NCBI GenBank assembly: GCA_963942565.1
Contig: OZ012685.1
Location: forward strand, 58,176,667 to 58,240,666
Source: Maea johnstoni
Taxonomy: Eukaryota > Annelida > Polychaeta > Spionida > Magelonidae
Reading direction: 5' to 3'
Length of the DNA stretch: 64,000 nt
A program made the position numbers and the translations under genes. Positions 1 to 18,077 of this stretch are shown piece after piece. Every line of letters starts with the position of its first letter. Position 1 is the stretch's first letter. The notes under the pieces were generated by a model. That model worked only from the letters and a program-made list of their open reading frames with translations, ran no database searches and had not been told where the DNA came from.

Positions 1-896
1 GAATCTGAGATGGAATTGAAGTACTGTAGATCTAGTTAATTTGCCATGTCCAAAATTTGCTGATCTAGCTTTTCCCAAAATTTACCAAATCTTAATATAC
101 CCCATATTTGCACCCCTTTTGACAAGAATTAAACAGATTCAAACGTATGCTGTGCAAAACAGCTGGTAAGTTTTTAAATGTACCTTTAGCAATCAAACAT
201 CTTAAATACTCATTTATCTATATGCGAAGTTACATATTTAGAGACCAATGATTTATTATTCTATGCACGAGTACGAGCACGAGTAACCAAGAATAACGGA
301 ATAACCTTACAATACGCTACATGACAGCCTGACCATTCCCCCCAAGTTGGCTACTCTTGGAATAGAATACATAAATTGATACCAAGCGAAAAAGTAGGGT
401 GTTCGATATGAACACCCAACCCTTTTTCACATGTTTGCCTTCATCCCATCAGGTTTAACATCCAAAAATGAAAAAAATATATTACATAACTCTTGGTAAA
501 ACTACACCGACTGATATTTTGCCTGATAGATTAAGCTCTAGCCAAAAGAGAATTTGCCTAAACCAATGGATATTAAGGCTGCTTTCAACTACAGAATTAC
601 TCATCATGCTGATTTTAAACTAACTGACTGAACACTGTTTTGGCTCAGTCCTAATTGCAATAAGCTATAAATGACAAATTTGTGTAAATTGATATTCATA
701 ACTAATATTGTGTAAATTGATTTAGCCATGAAAAACCTGTCCTATTCCTTCAAAAAGTTGAAATTTGTGAGAAGATATAATTGATTTGTGGCTATGAACC
801 TTATCTCATATATGTGGTTCAAAATACCATACTTGCAGTCAGACTTTAATTTGAAATAGAAGTTCCACTCAAAAACTGGATTTGGTGCACTTTCTG
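1..896. other. non-coding stretch, nothing recognised
   Basis: AT-rich sequence with no long open frame, no splice-bounded coding block, no tandem structure and no RNA gene that I can recognise. It ends where a 163-bp tandem repeat begins. Confidence 0.5.
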
Positions 897-1390
897 TTAA
901 AATTTGGTCGTCCTGGACAACTGGGCAATCATTTTTGACAGCCCTCCATATATCTTTATCATGTTCGAATCATTTCTGATAACAAAGATGCATTTAAAAC
1001 AATTTTGGATTTTTTATGATATTTTAAAACATTTTCACCTATCTTTTGGCCATTTTTTTCCAAAATTTAGTTGTCCCGGACAACTGGGCAAACATTTTGG
1101 ACAGCCCACCAGTTATTTTAATCATGTTCAAATCATTTTTAATAACAAAGATGCATATAAAAACGATTTCGGATTTTCGATAATATTCTAAAATATTTTC
1201 ACTTATTTTTTGGCCATTTTTTCCAAAATTTGGTTGTCCCAAACAACTGGTCAAATATTTTTGACAGCCCACCAGTTACCTTTATCATGTTCGAATCATT
1301 TCTGACAACAAAAATGCATTTAAAAACGACTTCGGATTTTTGATAATATTCTAAAATACTTTCACTTATTTTTTGGCCATTTTTCCCACA
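897..1390. repeat. tandem repeat, about three copies of a 163-bp unit
   Basis: The landmark CAACTGG recurs with CTGG at 921, 1084 and 1247, exactly 163 bp apart each time. The surrounding text (GACAGCCC, ATCATGTTC, AAAGATGCAT, CTTATTTTTTGGCCATTTTT) repeats in the same order with a modest number of substitutions. The third copy breaks off near 1,387. The small open frames across it on both strands follow the repeat and look non-coding. Confidence 0.85.
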
Positions 1391-1899
1391 TAGGGGTAGG
1401 GGAAAAGAAAGTCTCATAAAATCATGCTCGGGCATCCTATTGAGCTTATTTTTGTTACATTTAGCAGAAAATAGATTGCTTGTAATTTACATATATAATA
1501 TAGGGTGCTTTTGTATGAATTTGACCCCCAAAAACTTAAAGTTAGTCAAAAGCTTTGAAAAATTCCAAAATAATTGCACTATATTTAGCATGTCGGCACT
1601 AATTTGCATATTCACATGCAAACGATGCATGCAGCCACGTTACGATAGTTCTCATAATTATTTTTGACCCTCAAAATATGGGTCTAGAGGCCATTATTCT
1701 TCAGTTATCTGCAGAATTGGCAAAGATATGACAAATACAGATTTTTGCGTAATGGCGTCTTAATTTGCATAAAAATGGCACGTGGGACATTTTTACAACT
1801 TTTTAACATAGCAAATCGTTTTCTACGCATTTTTTCCCATATAAAACCGCCAATTAGAAATTGATTTCCGAGGGTGCACAGATCCCCCCTTTCCTGACT
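1391..1899. other. non-coding stretch, nothing recognised
   Basis: AT-rich spacer between the 163-bp tandem repeat and an interspersed repeat. I see no gene, RNA or element end in it. Confidence 0.45.
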
Positions 1900-2112
1900 A
1901 GACTAGTTATATCATCCCTTTTGGTGACTTTTGTTATATTTGCCATCTTGTGGGATTTTCGTCCTTTTTCCAATTCTATGGAGTAGAACACAGACTTGTC
2001 TGTATATAGGAATTATGAACATATTTTGTGTATTGGTCTCTACGAATGACATCCGGGGCTAATTCCTTTCCCGTAATTGTTAATCTAGTGTCACTTTATC
2101 TTTTAGCTTTGA
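1900..2112 (+). repeat. interspersed repeat, copy 1 (inverted partner near 15.84-16.05 kb)
   Basis: This stretch matches the reverse complement of about 15,838-16,052 over roughly 210 bp. Shared landmarks in order include TGACTTTTGTTATA, GTGGGATTTTCGTC, CTATGGAGTA, GAACACAGAC, TAATTGTTAATCTAGTG and ACTTTATCTTTTAGCTT. Divergence is clear but moderate. No terminal repeats or target duplication were found, so the family is unnamed. Confidence 0.75.
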
Positions 2113-2127
2113 ATATTTGCATTCATG

Positions 2128-2141
2128 ATTATAATAATAAT

Positions 2142-2176
<35 letters not shown>

Positions 2177-2190
2177 TAATAATAATTATG

Positions 2191-2231
<41 letters not shown>

Positions 2232-2475
2232 CATAATAATAATAATAATAATAACAATAATAATAATTGGAATTTATGTTCCCCCTGTACCTCTTTCAAC
2301 GGGGCCCTATCTGGATTTATATGGCACTAGCATCAAGGAGCTGCTTAGTGCCATATTAACCCATACGCCATTTACGATTAGAAGCAAAGGGCCTTCTGTG
2401 CAGTGCTTTTGAACACTTTATGAATGGAACTGGCGCTTTATAAATCCCAATTATTATTATCATTATTGTTATGAA
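2128..2475. mobile_element. element bounded by opposed LINE-like tails with complementary AAT/ATT tracts
   Basis: A 140-bp AAT tract (2128-2268) is followed by TTGGAATTTAT. About 180 bp later the sequence reads GGCGCTTTATAAATCCCAAT and then ATT repeats. The two ends are inverted copies of each other (ATTGGAATTTAT against ATTGGGATTTAT), each with a microsatellite outside. The GCGC-TTATAAAT plus trinucleotide tail is the same kind of end as the LINE remnant at 7.9-8.2 kb. It may be two insertions facing apart or one short palindromic element. No coding sequence survives. Confidence 0.55.
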
Positions 2476-2886
2476 TGCAAATACTAGTATTCATTTTATT
2501 ATGTTCATAGAAATTCATTCTAAATTTGTTTTTTCCACAAACATCCCTATTTTCTATAAATTAAAATCTATCTTGCTTAAAAAAATTTGCTTTTTATATA
2601 TGTAAATTTCCTTTCCGTAAAAAGAAATTTCCAGTGTTGGGAAATGCATTTCTATAATTTATAGAAAATGACTTTTCATTTCAAATGCATGTGGTTAGAC
2701 CTTATATCACACAAGTGGAATGATAACGTCACAGTACAACCAACACAATTTCAAAATGACAATATAAATTAAATCAGTGAAAAGCTTTTGATAGAGTTAA
2801 CAATTATGACTTTTTTACTATGGAATTTCGATTTCCGTCACTTTCAACTTCCCTTCCAACAAGTTGCATTTCATCCTATGACTGTT
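2476..2886. other. non-coding stretch
   Basis: AT-rich sequence without a recognisable gene or element body. Confidence 0.4.
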
Positions 2887-2943
2887 CAGTCCTTTTGAAC
2901 ATTTTAATGGAAAAGCGCTTTATAAGTGACTATTTTATTCATT

Positions 2944-3035
<92 letters not shown>
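2887..3035 (+). mobile_element. LINE/SINE-type 3' tail ending in a TA microsatellite
   Basis: The block CCTTTTGAACATTTTAATGG followed by AAAGCGCTTTATAAGTG resembles the end at 2,408-2,450 (CTTTTGAACACTTTATGAATGG, then GGCGCTTTATAAAT). It runs into a (TA)n tract at 2946-3035. Non-LTR elements commonly end in a short repeat tail, so I read this as a truncated 3' end on the plus strand. The parent family is unknown. Confidence 0.45.
2946..3035. repeat. (TA)n microsatellite
   Basis: Uninterrupted alternating TA for 90 bp. The pogo-like element begins directly after it, and a second TA tract follows the element, so the element probably landed inside one original TA array. Confidence 0.95.
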
Positions 3036-3038
<3 letters not shown>

Positions 3039-3982
3039 TCAAACTTGCGAATAGAGACCGCCCTTGGGATGTAAAAAAACGGTCTTTGTTCACAGGTGGG
3101 CTTTGTTCGGGGGGTTCATAACTGATGCTATTTTGATAAGGGTGCATAGACTGCATACTATTTTTTCAGTTTTATCTGTTTAAGAATAAATCACAAAGTA
3201 GTGAGTAAAATGTAAAGAAGACTAAAATGTATCTGATTAAAAGGTTTATTGATATCACATATTATATTTCATAATACCACAAATAAAGGTAAAGCAGTAC
3301 ATGTTTTGGCAGTTATCATATGAGCATTCAAAATAAGAAAGTTATACTCTTTCAGAATGAGAAGGATATACATGTACATCACTACATGTACTTAGGAACC
3401 AGGGTTTTTCCAACTCCAAAGTCCTCAGCTATCTTACGAGCACTTCTGTTCCTATTTTTGAGCTCTATTACCTTAACTTTTAGGTGGCATCTCTACTTAG
3501 GTTATCAACTGTACTGCACAAAATCTCAAAGCAAACTAAAGACATGTGACCTCATTTTTCATCAAGACAAAGGATGACAGAATTGCAATTGAACATTAGC
3601 TGGCTTGGGTTAAATTTAGCTTACACAGGTCACCACCCAGGCTTGGGTTGAATTACAATCGTTTCCCACTGTTGCATGTGTGTGTGTGTGTTATGTATCC
3701 CTTTAATACCCTCACAAAAAAGTAATGGTTATGACTTACTAAAAATCAGGCTGAGAAATTTCTGTCAACAAAGAGACTTGGAAATGTCTATTTCTGAAAG
3801 TGGTTCTTGTTCACAGGTGAAACATGGTCTTTGGGAAGAAAAAAGGCGGTCTCTGGTCTTTGTTGACAAGGGGTCTCTATTCGGAGGGAAAATATAGAGT
3901 AATTTCGCTTGGGGGGATTTTGAGCGGTCTTTGTCGGGAGGGGGTCCTTGTTCGGGGGTGGTCTCTCGGTCAGGTTTGACTG
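3036..3982 (-). mobile_element. non-autonomous pogo/Tc1-mariner-like DNA transposon (947 bp)
   Basis: The element starts CAGTCAAACTTG and ends in the inverted match CAGGTTTGACTG, flanked on both sides by TA inside TA microsatellites, as expected for TA-targeting Tc1/mariner-pogo elements. The subterminal regions carry several GGTCTTTGTT-type repeats in both halves. On the minus strand at about 3385-3477 a short coding remnant reads VIELKNRNRSARKIAEDFGV then GKT, typical of the N-terminal helix-turn-helix of pogo/Tigger transposases. An ATG reading MPPK lies just upstream but in another frame, so a small indel separates them, and the frame stops soon after. The catalytic DDE region is absent, so this is an internally deleted copy that would depend on a transposase made elsewhere. 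Confidence 0.85.

Positions 3983-4021
<39 letters not shown>
3983..4021. repeat. (TA)n microsatellite, right flank of the pogo-like element
   Basis: About 39 bp of TA repeats with one AAA interruption, continuing the tract found left of the element. Confidence 0.9.
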
Positions 4022-4023
<2 letters not shown>

Positions 4024-5069
4024 TGCCGTATTTAGGCTAAATCGTGACTAGCCAGTTGTAAGTGGTGGAGGATACGGGAGAACCCGGCAGAAACTACCGC
4101 CTAACCCTTAGTCACTGGCAACTCTGTCAATTGCCTGGGCTCGAGCAGTGGTGAGAGACAGCGAGCAGTCAGTGGCATTCACTCCATATCTATGGTGTAG
4201 TGATATATGACTTTTGGTGATGTCACTTGAAGATGGTACTGATGTACATTGTAGGATTATTTCAACAGGAAAATGAGTTTGCCTAAGTGGAAAATGAATT
4301 TCTGTTTACAGAAAATCAACCCTAATTAAGATAAAGGGAAATGATTCTTCGTCAAGTTTATGATATTTTCAATGTTTACTGTTCCCACAAAATGAATTTC
4401 CTATTTGTTGAATTTTCGTATTCCTTTTTCGGAAAATAGTGGATCTTTGCATGCATTGTTTGCCTTTATTTTCAGCAATCATCTCTATATGATATATCAG
4501 TTGAAGGAGCTGAAATTTAATATCATAAATGTCATGGTTCAAGTAAAACGCAAAAGCCAAAGAATTTTTATTCTTTTTTTTTATTGTGACTGTCTACAAA
4601 ACTAAGAAATAAAGCAGCTTTTGATGAACTATTTTTATTCGACATCTAACAATTTCAATGACTGGTCTCCCGGAAAACAGTTTCAAATTACTTTTTGCTT
4701 GTATAAGTTTAGTCTTGGCTGTAATGTAGTAACTAAAAGAAGCATTATTTGCAACTATTTTGAAAGCCTCAAACTGTTGATATTTTCTTTCTATATGCTT
4801 TCACCACTCAATGAACTGTCTACCAGAGGACGAGTTCAGGCTAAAAGAAAATGTTGTTCACCAGTTTCAGAACTAATCAAATATCAATAATCTATGATCT
4901 ATTTCAGGAAATTCCATGCATACTTTTCAAGTTAAGATACGTATGTATTTGTGAGTGATTTGACACAGTGGCATTTGAAAAGTGATACAAGACATGAGAT
5001 AAAAAAGAAACCGACCTAAAATTCATTCATATTACGATTAAAAACTTTCTTCCCTAAATTCCTAATGTT
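4022..5069. other. gene-free stretch; likely contains the 3' UTR of the PhyH gene
   Basis: The PhyH stop codon lies at 5070-5072 on the minus strand, so the 3' UTR must extend leftwards into this stretch. A minus-strand AATAAA is present at 4634-4639 and is one candidate poly(A) signal, without further support. The part at 4022-4200 is less AT-rich than its surroundings, but I could not identify it. Confidence 0.4.
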
Positions 5070-13038
<7,969 letters not shown>

Positions 13039-13105
13039 GGTGCAAATGTTTTATGGTCAGCTGATGACGTCTCAGCCCTGAAATGATAAAACAGATTGAA
13101 TATTC

Positions 13106-13111
13106 TTTATA
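13106..13111 (-). promoter_or_regulatory. possible TATA box of the PhyH gene
   Basis: The minus strand reads GATATAAAG about 70 bp upstream of the predicted ATG, which would allow a short 5' UTR. AT-rich flanks make chance matches likely, and no transcript evidence is available here. Confidence 0.25.
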
Positions 13112-13329
13112 TCACCCGTTCCCAGTGACTGCTCAACTTGTGACAGGGTCAGATGTCCAGAAGTTCACAGAAAGATGACACTGATGTTTTATTTGTTTAT
13201 TTAAACTTTTAAAAAGCTACTTGTATTACCCTTTAGCTGCATTGACTTTTGTTCATTCACGATAAGTCGGAGTGCTTGTTATGATAGTGCCAGAAAAAAA
13301 ATAGTTTATTTTGTCCCTATGTTATATTA

Positions 13330-13960
13330 TAGAAGATATAGCTATCATATTCTGATAAGTGATAAGTGTAAAATACTATGGATGTCCAGCCAGACAAACC
13401 ACATGGAGACCTTAAGACTAGAGGTAAGAAGAAAAAAACGTTGTACAGGTCCAAATTGTAGGTACTGCCCTAAATTAACTAAATCAGGATCCATTAGAAG
13501 GCCGATAACGGGTCGGAAATACGACACAATCAGGAATTGTGATTGTGAAACCAACAGTATTATTTATTGCATATCATGAAACAGATATCATAGACAGTAT
13601 GTTGCCGTACAAAAAGAACACTAAGAGAAAGGATATGTGAACATTTCAGATTTATTTCTCAAAATAACAATACCCACAGCGTGACTCAAAGGAGTGTTTG
13701 GCTATTAGATTGATCTTGGAATTAATGTGGATCCATCAGAGACCACCATACTAAAGCTCCCTGGGATCCATAGACTGAAGTCCACAACACCTCCGGGGCT
13801 CAATGTTTTCGACTAGAAAATGATGATGCATGCCACTTCTCACACGTATATTGGGTCATGTTTGTTATAACACCTGTGTTCTCCAGCCTTGACAGATCGT
13901 GCTTACTATGTAAAACTATAATCGACCTCAAATAAAGGTTATCTATCTATCTATCTATAT
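13330..13960 (+). mobile_element. Penelope-like element 3' fossil (GIY-YIG endonuclease region)
   Basis: Conceptual translation on the plus strand shows a cysteine-rich CTGPNCRYCPKL block, then TGRKYD and NSIIYC, and further along the arginine-rich RERICEH segment and a TTPPGLNVFD end. This is the order seen in the GIY-YIG endonuclease region at the C-terminus of Penelope-like retroelements. The copy is broken by several changes and lacks the reverse-transcriptase part, so it is an old fragment. It ends in a (CTAT)n tract at about 13940-13958. Confidence 0.75.
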
Positions 13961-13961
13961 T

Positions 13962-14100
13962 CAGTCAAACCTGGTCGTTTATTGTGTCCATAGTAGGAAT
14001 AACAAGTTTCACCATGACTTCTTAAAGCGGATCTTCCAATATAACTAGTACTAGTTCCTAAAATTCGTTATCCGGGGAAACTCCATGCAAATCTTTAAGA
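13962..14100 (+). mobile_element. single end of a pogo/Tc1-like element
   Basis: CAGTCAAACCTGG at 13962 matches the terminal repeat of the 947-bp element at 3.0-4.0 kb. No inverted partner is visible downstream and no clear TA flank is present, so this is a fragment. The right limit is a guess. Confidence 0.45.
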
Positions 14101-14324
14101 GTATAGTGTCAGAAATGAATGCGCACAACACTCCCAAATATATCACATTTTTTCTACTAAAAAGCGCGTAATACGACGAGTGCTTACGACTTAATATCAG
14201 TATAAAATAACTCAGATCCTCAACAGGAAATTGTGTAATGATAAACGATTCCTCCATGTACCGACAGGTGCTACTGGTGTGGTGGAAGTTGTTTGTAGTC
14301 CCGCTTCAGCAAACTGTAGGGCCT

Positions 14325-14530
14325 GCCCTAATACCCGAGTGGTCTAAGGTGTTGTTACTGACTATTCGCAGGCACCCAACACTGCCTCGATTCGAATCGC
14401 GGCCGGGGCAAGTGAGAAATGTGTCAGCAACTCGGGTAAGTCGGTGGTTTTTGCAGGGCACTCCGGCTTCCTTCACTACTTGCAATTGGCTAGTCTGGCT
14501 TTGCCGCAATCTGGCAGAAAAGATGATACA
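14325..14530 (+). mobile_element. tRNA-Leu-derived SINE
   Basis: CCGAGTGGTCTAAGG at about 14334-14348 matches the A-box region of tRNA-Leu, and GATTCGAATCG at 14389-14399 is a near B box at the right distance. The acceptor-stem complement is not convincing, so it is not a functional tRNA. The body contains GGCACTCCGGCTTCCTTCAC, which resembles the central domain CTCCGGTTTCC known from several animal SINEs (from memory). Confidence 0.7.
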
Positions 14531-14935
14531 ATTCCAAATTCATCAAATTTTTAACACATTCTTCTTGTCGTTTCACCCCAAATTACCTTGTCACAGCGCG
14601 ACAAAACACGTCTCTTAGGATATTATTTTGAATAGGCAGGTGTAATCATAATGGCACATATTTAATTAAAATCTTATCAATTTCTTTTCAAAATTAGCAG
14701 TACTGCCAGGTAAATTGTAATAAACTATTTTGGTGTGTTCAATACTCAGTAGGTGTCACCGTTTGAGGGCATCGTAAGACCTTTTAACTATAGCAAACAG
14801 CCCATACCCACCACCGAGCTGTGGCATGCACACTTATGCGCTCTGGCTGCTCCTAGTAGTGTCAGACCTAACCGACAGGGATGTCCCACCATAACCTGAT
14901 AATTATACGTTTTGCTAATGACTATATTACTACCA
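14531..14935. other. non-coding stretch, nothing recognised
   Basis: No gene, RNA or element boundary seen. Confidence 0.4.
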
Positions 14936-15190
14936 GAGGACATCAACATATGGAATGGATGATAGAGTCGCCCCCCCCCCCCCCCCCCCTATGTCAACCC
15001 AGGAATTTGGACAAGCCTCGCGTGAGACATGTAGGGAAGAGAGTTGGCCGATTTTGGTCAAAATAAGCCAAAGTATATGACCTATTATACTCATATAAAT
15101 ATATGACCTATGTGAGGACCTCAACATATGCAATGGGTAATATAGACTCACGTGATACATGTAGGGAAGAGTGTTGACCGAGTTACAGTC
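14936..15190. repeat. diverged local duplication with a 19-bp poly-C run
   Basis: The blocks ACATCAACATATGGAATGG and CATGTAGGGAAGAG at 14,940-15,043 recur at 15,119-15,172 in the same order. In the first copy a run of 19 C (14971-14989) lies between them. The run length is likely to be variable or error-prone. Confidence 0.7.
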
Positions 15191-15439
15191 AGTCATTGCC
15201 CGGTCCCCTCCATCCTTTACTACTGGCTAGTCACGACTATGCATAATAAATGAGAAGAAAAGGTGCTAAATAAAGGTCCCTTCCGCTCAATGCTTACCTT
15301 TCTATTCCTCAAAACTGGGACAAGTGAATGATTAACTTACATGAATGTACGTCACATTTTCCAAATTAACCCATATATTGACAACCTCCTGACAGCTAAA
15401 CTAGATCCCATCTATTGAAAAAACTGAAAGCTGAACTAG

Positions 15440-15830
15440 ATAAGTATGGTTCCATTCGTGAAAAACAAATGCATTCTGTATTATGTGGTCGCTATAGGTG
15501 GTTTCACCATGTACATATTCCCAGATAATCAATATTGACAAACGGACAGCTAAACTAGATAAGGCCACTTGTTTCTGTTTTAGGAAAAATTCCTCGATGA
15601 TTTTGGGCCCCTCATTGAAAAAAAGAAAGGAAAGTTGAAAAGTATTTCCTTAAAAGCAATATTTGGGCATGCTTTATAAAAGAAAAATAGAAATATATAT
15701 ATATACATATAGTTTCCAAGTTGCTTAATAGGGGTCAGGTCATCAATACTTAAAGTATGGTTAGTGAATGACAAATGCATTCCGTACCATTGATCGCTAT
15801 ACTGTAGATGGTTTTACACCGACAACCCCC
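15440..15830. repeat. diverged direct repeat about 310 bp apart
   Basis: AGTATGGTT, CAAATGCATTC, ATCGCTATA/GTCGCTATA and GGTTTTAC/GGTTTCAC occur in the same order near 15,443-15,510 and 15,754-15,823. A further related block (GACAGCTAAACTAGAT) appears at about 15,391 and 15,545. Confidence 0.6.
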
Positions 15831-15837
15831 TTAAAGA

Positions 15838-16052
15838 AGCTAAAAGATAAAGTAACACTAGATTAACAATTACAGGAAAAGAGTCAGGCCCTGGCGGCAT
15901 TCTTAGAAACCATTACGCAAAATGCTAACATATTTCCTACATTCAGACAGGTCTGTGTTCTATACTCCATAGCATTGGAAAAGGACTTGTCATTAAAGAC
16001 GAAAATCCCACAGGATGACTAGTATAACAAAAGTCACGTAAGGGATGGTATA
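15838..16052 (-). repeat. interspersed repeat, copy 2 (inverted relative to 1.9-2.1 kb)
   Basis: Reverse complement matches 1,900-2,112 along its whole length with moderate divergence. It abuts the direct-repeat region to its left. Confidence 0.75.
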
Positions 16053-16477
16053 ACGCATATGGTGATAGGATGTAAATACAACCAGGAATTCGAGTATCAT
16101 TCTCAAAATTGGCCGAGAGATCTCGGCTTCACGATCTAGAAATAGAAAATATTAACGTAAATATTTTTAAATCTTATATACCGTATAAACCATTATTTGT
16201 AGGCTACATGACAGATCATCTATACAATAAGAACAAATTTTGCTTATAAAACATCAGGGTCATCGAATATATTTGTCAAATAAATCTTTTCAGCTTTATA
16301 GTCTTTTCCCATCCCTAGACCAATGTTCTGAATATTTAGATATATTCACAACTGTAGTAGCTCTTCGAATATTCGGAAAAATTAGAGGTAAAAACGAAAT
16401 TACCGGCGCCTTTCTTAAAGACCTATACACAACATATTAACATATTATATATACTAGTATGTACCAACAATTCTGTT

Positions 16478-16610
16478 TTCTACACCATAGAAAGATAAAA
16501 AGACATCATTAAAGACGAAAATCGCTTTAGATGACAAATATAACGAGAGCGACTATAGTGATAATAAAAAACACATGCACGTTGATTGGATGTGTAAACA
16601 ACAAAGAATT
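16478..16610 (-). repeat. interspersed repeat, copy 3 (partial)
   Basis: TTAAAGACGAAAATC, GATGACAAATATAAC and a later GGATGTG-AAACAACAA-GAATTC block match 15,990-16,090 at lower identity and in the same orientation. Only the part around the ATTAAAGACGAAAATC core is preserved. Confidence 0.55.
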
Positions 16611-16916
16611 CATGTTGTATTTGTCTGAGAAAATATGAATAGTATTGAAAAGAATACAGTAACAGTACATTCGTTGTGTAGATCTTTGAAAGTGAGTTGC
16701 AGTCTTAAAAAGCATTTTAAGAATTCCCACGTGTGCTGTTGTTTTCGTTGTGTAACTATTTTGAATGACAGGTTATACAATTGCTAATAAGAAATAGACA
16801 ATCAATAAATCTATCATGTCCAAAATCAGCCAATTTCCAAGCTTGATAAGGACCGCTAAATGTATTATGGTATGAAGTTAGTTATGGCAACAGATGCAAT
16901 GTGGCGCCACTGGGGC
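16611..16916. other. non-coding stretch, nothing recognised
   Basis: No feature seen. Confidence 0.4.
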
Positions 16917-17070
16917 CAGTTTCTCGTATCGTAAATTACGATTTTCATTGTTAAAAATCGTAATTTACGATTTTTCTGTTTCTCGAAGCTGAGCCGTTCG
17001 TAAATATTTACGAAAATCGCGTAAAATTTACGAGGACCTCAGAGGTCATCGTAAATTTACGAATGACGTT
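16917..17070. repeat. cluster of CGTAAATTTACG-type palindromes
   Basis: Within about 140 bp there are five short palindromes built on the same core: ATCGTAAATTACGAT, ATCGTAATTTACGAT, TCGTAAATATTTACGA, CGTAAAATTTACG and TCGTAAATTTACGA. The first two also pair with each other as a longer hairpin, and GACCTCAGAGGTC is a further palindrome. TTTCTCG occurs before both halves. It may be an unusual MITE or a multi-site binding region. Confidence 0.7.
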
Positions 17071-17490
17071 TTTGGACCCTTGTTGCATGGCATCGTGGGG
17101 TAATCTCACGCACCTACACGGGCACTTGACCACACGACCATCAGGGCAGGCCCGTGATTTATAAATATTTACATATGATTTATCAATATTTACAAATAAC
17201 CTGTGTATGTTAATATATGTTTAATTAGTACATACACGTACATACATATTAATAATTTATTTATGGATAATTGTTTAAATATAATAAAATAAATGGTTTC
17301 TGAATATTTATTAGATCTCATAATTATTTACGAATCAATAGAAAAATACAATCATTCATAAATAATGTATAGATACTTTTAATTTTGAAATGTTTATACG
17401 TTATATCTAAATATCGTTTATTAATATCAAAACATGCGACAAGCACGATGCATCATCAAGTGTAAATGAGCAAATAAAAACTTATATTTT
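17071..17490. other. AT-rich non-coding stretch
   Basis: Strongly AT-rich with many ATTTATTA-like words. I see no gene or element. Confidence 0.4.
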
Positions 17491-17620
17491 AACGACTGGG
17501 GGAGGGGGGGAGGGGAAGAAAATACAAAAATTACTTATATTCACGACCATTTGGGGGAGAGAAAATACAAATACTTTATTTTCACGACCATTTTTTTTTG
17601 GGGGGGGAAGAAAAAGATAG
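17491..17620. repeat. G-run repeat at the satellite border
   Basis: Three diverged blocks each contain a G run followed by GAAGAAAA/GAGAAAATACAAA and the word TTCACGACCATTT (17,530-17,592). The first has runs of 5, 7 and 4 G separated by single A, and the third has 8 G after a T run. The G runs could form quadruplex structures. The satellite starts about 100 bp further on. Confidence 0.6.
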
Positions 17621-17718
17621 AGTGATGAGGAGAAATAAAGTTCTAACTTTTCTCCTCAAAAAACGGCCGTGAAAATGACTGTTTGCTTGGCTCGTTTTCG
17701 TAGTAAAGGTAGCCTATT

Positions 17719-18077
17719 AATTTGTCTAATTAACCCCCCACCTAAGGTAAATAACTCTAGGGAAGGCTCCTAGGAAGAGATATTCAGGACTTGGGCTTCA
17801 TAGGAGGCATAGGGGTCTAGATATGAAGGGTAAAAGTTGACCTGTCAAGGCCATGGATTTGTTGATGTCGGGTAGTTATGCCTTAATCAGACCAGTATTA
17901 CTTTAGAACATGTCATGAGGAAGAGTTATTCATGTTTTAATATGGCATATATCATTAGGAGGCAGCAGGAAAAATTCAAGAAGTTTGTATATTTAAGGGG
18001 TAACTAATACAGCCATTGCGTGCCAATGGCTGAGGTAGGGGTACTTTCGTTGCCCCTTACAGGCTCAAATGCCAAAG
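17719..18077. repeat. array edge: first, internally deleted monomer
   Basis: The first landmark is at 17731 and the next at 18078, only 347 bp apart. The monomer lacks the segment from the shared text GATGTCGGG to GTAGTTATGCC, which holds the GACCCCTTATAAC block. Recognisable satellite begins near TTTGTCTAATTAAC, and the DNA to the left is unrelated. Confidence 0.85.

Noticed and set aside
904-1435. Open frames on both strands over the 163-bp repeat
   Set aside because: They follow the tandem repeat, with similar peptides in several frames, and have no known domain.
2028-2412. Asn-rich and Ile-rich frames
   Set aside because: Products of the AAT trinucleotide tract.
14325-14412. Functional tRNA-Leu gene
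   Set aside because: A and B boxes are present but the acceptor-stem pairing is not convincing and a SINE-like body follows.
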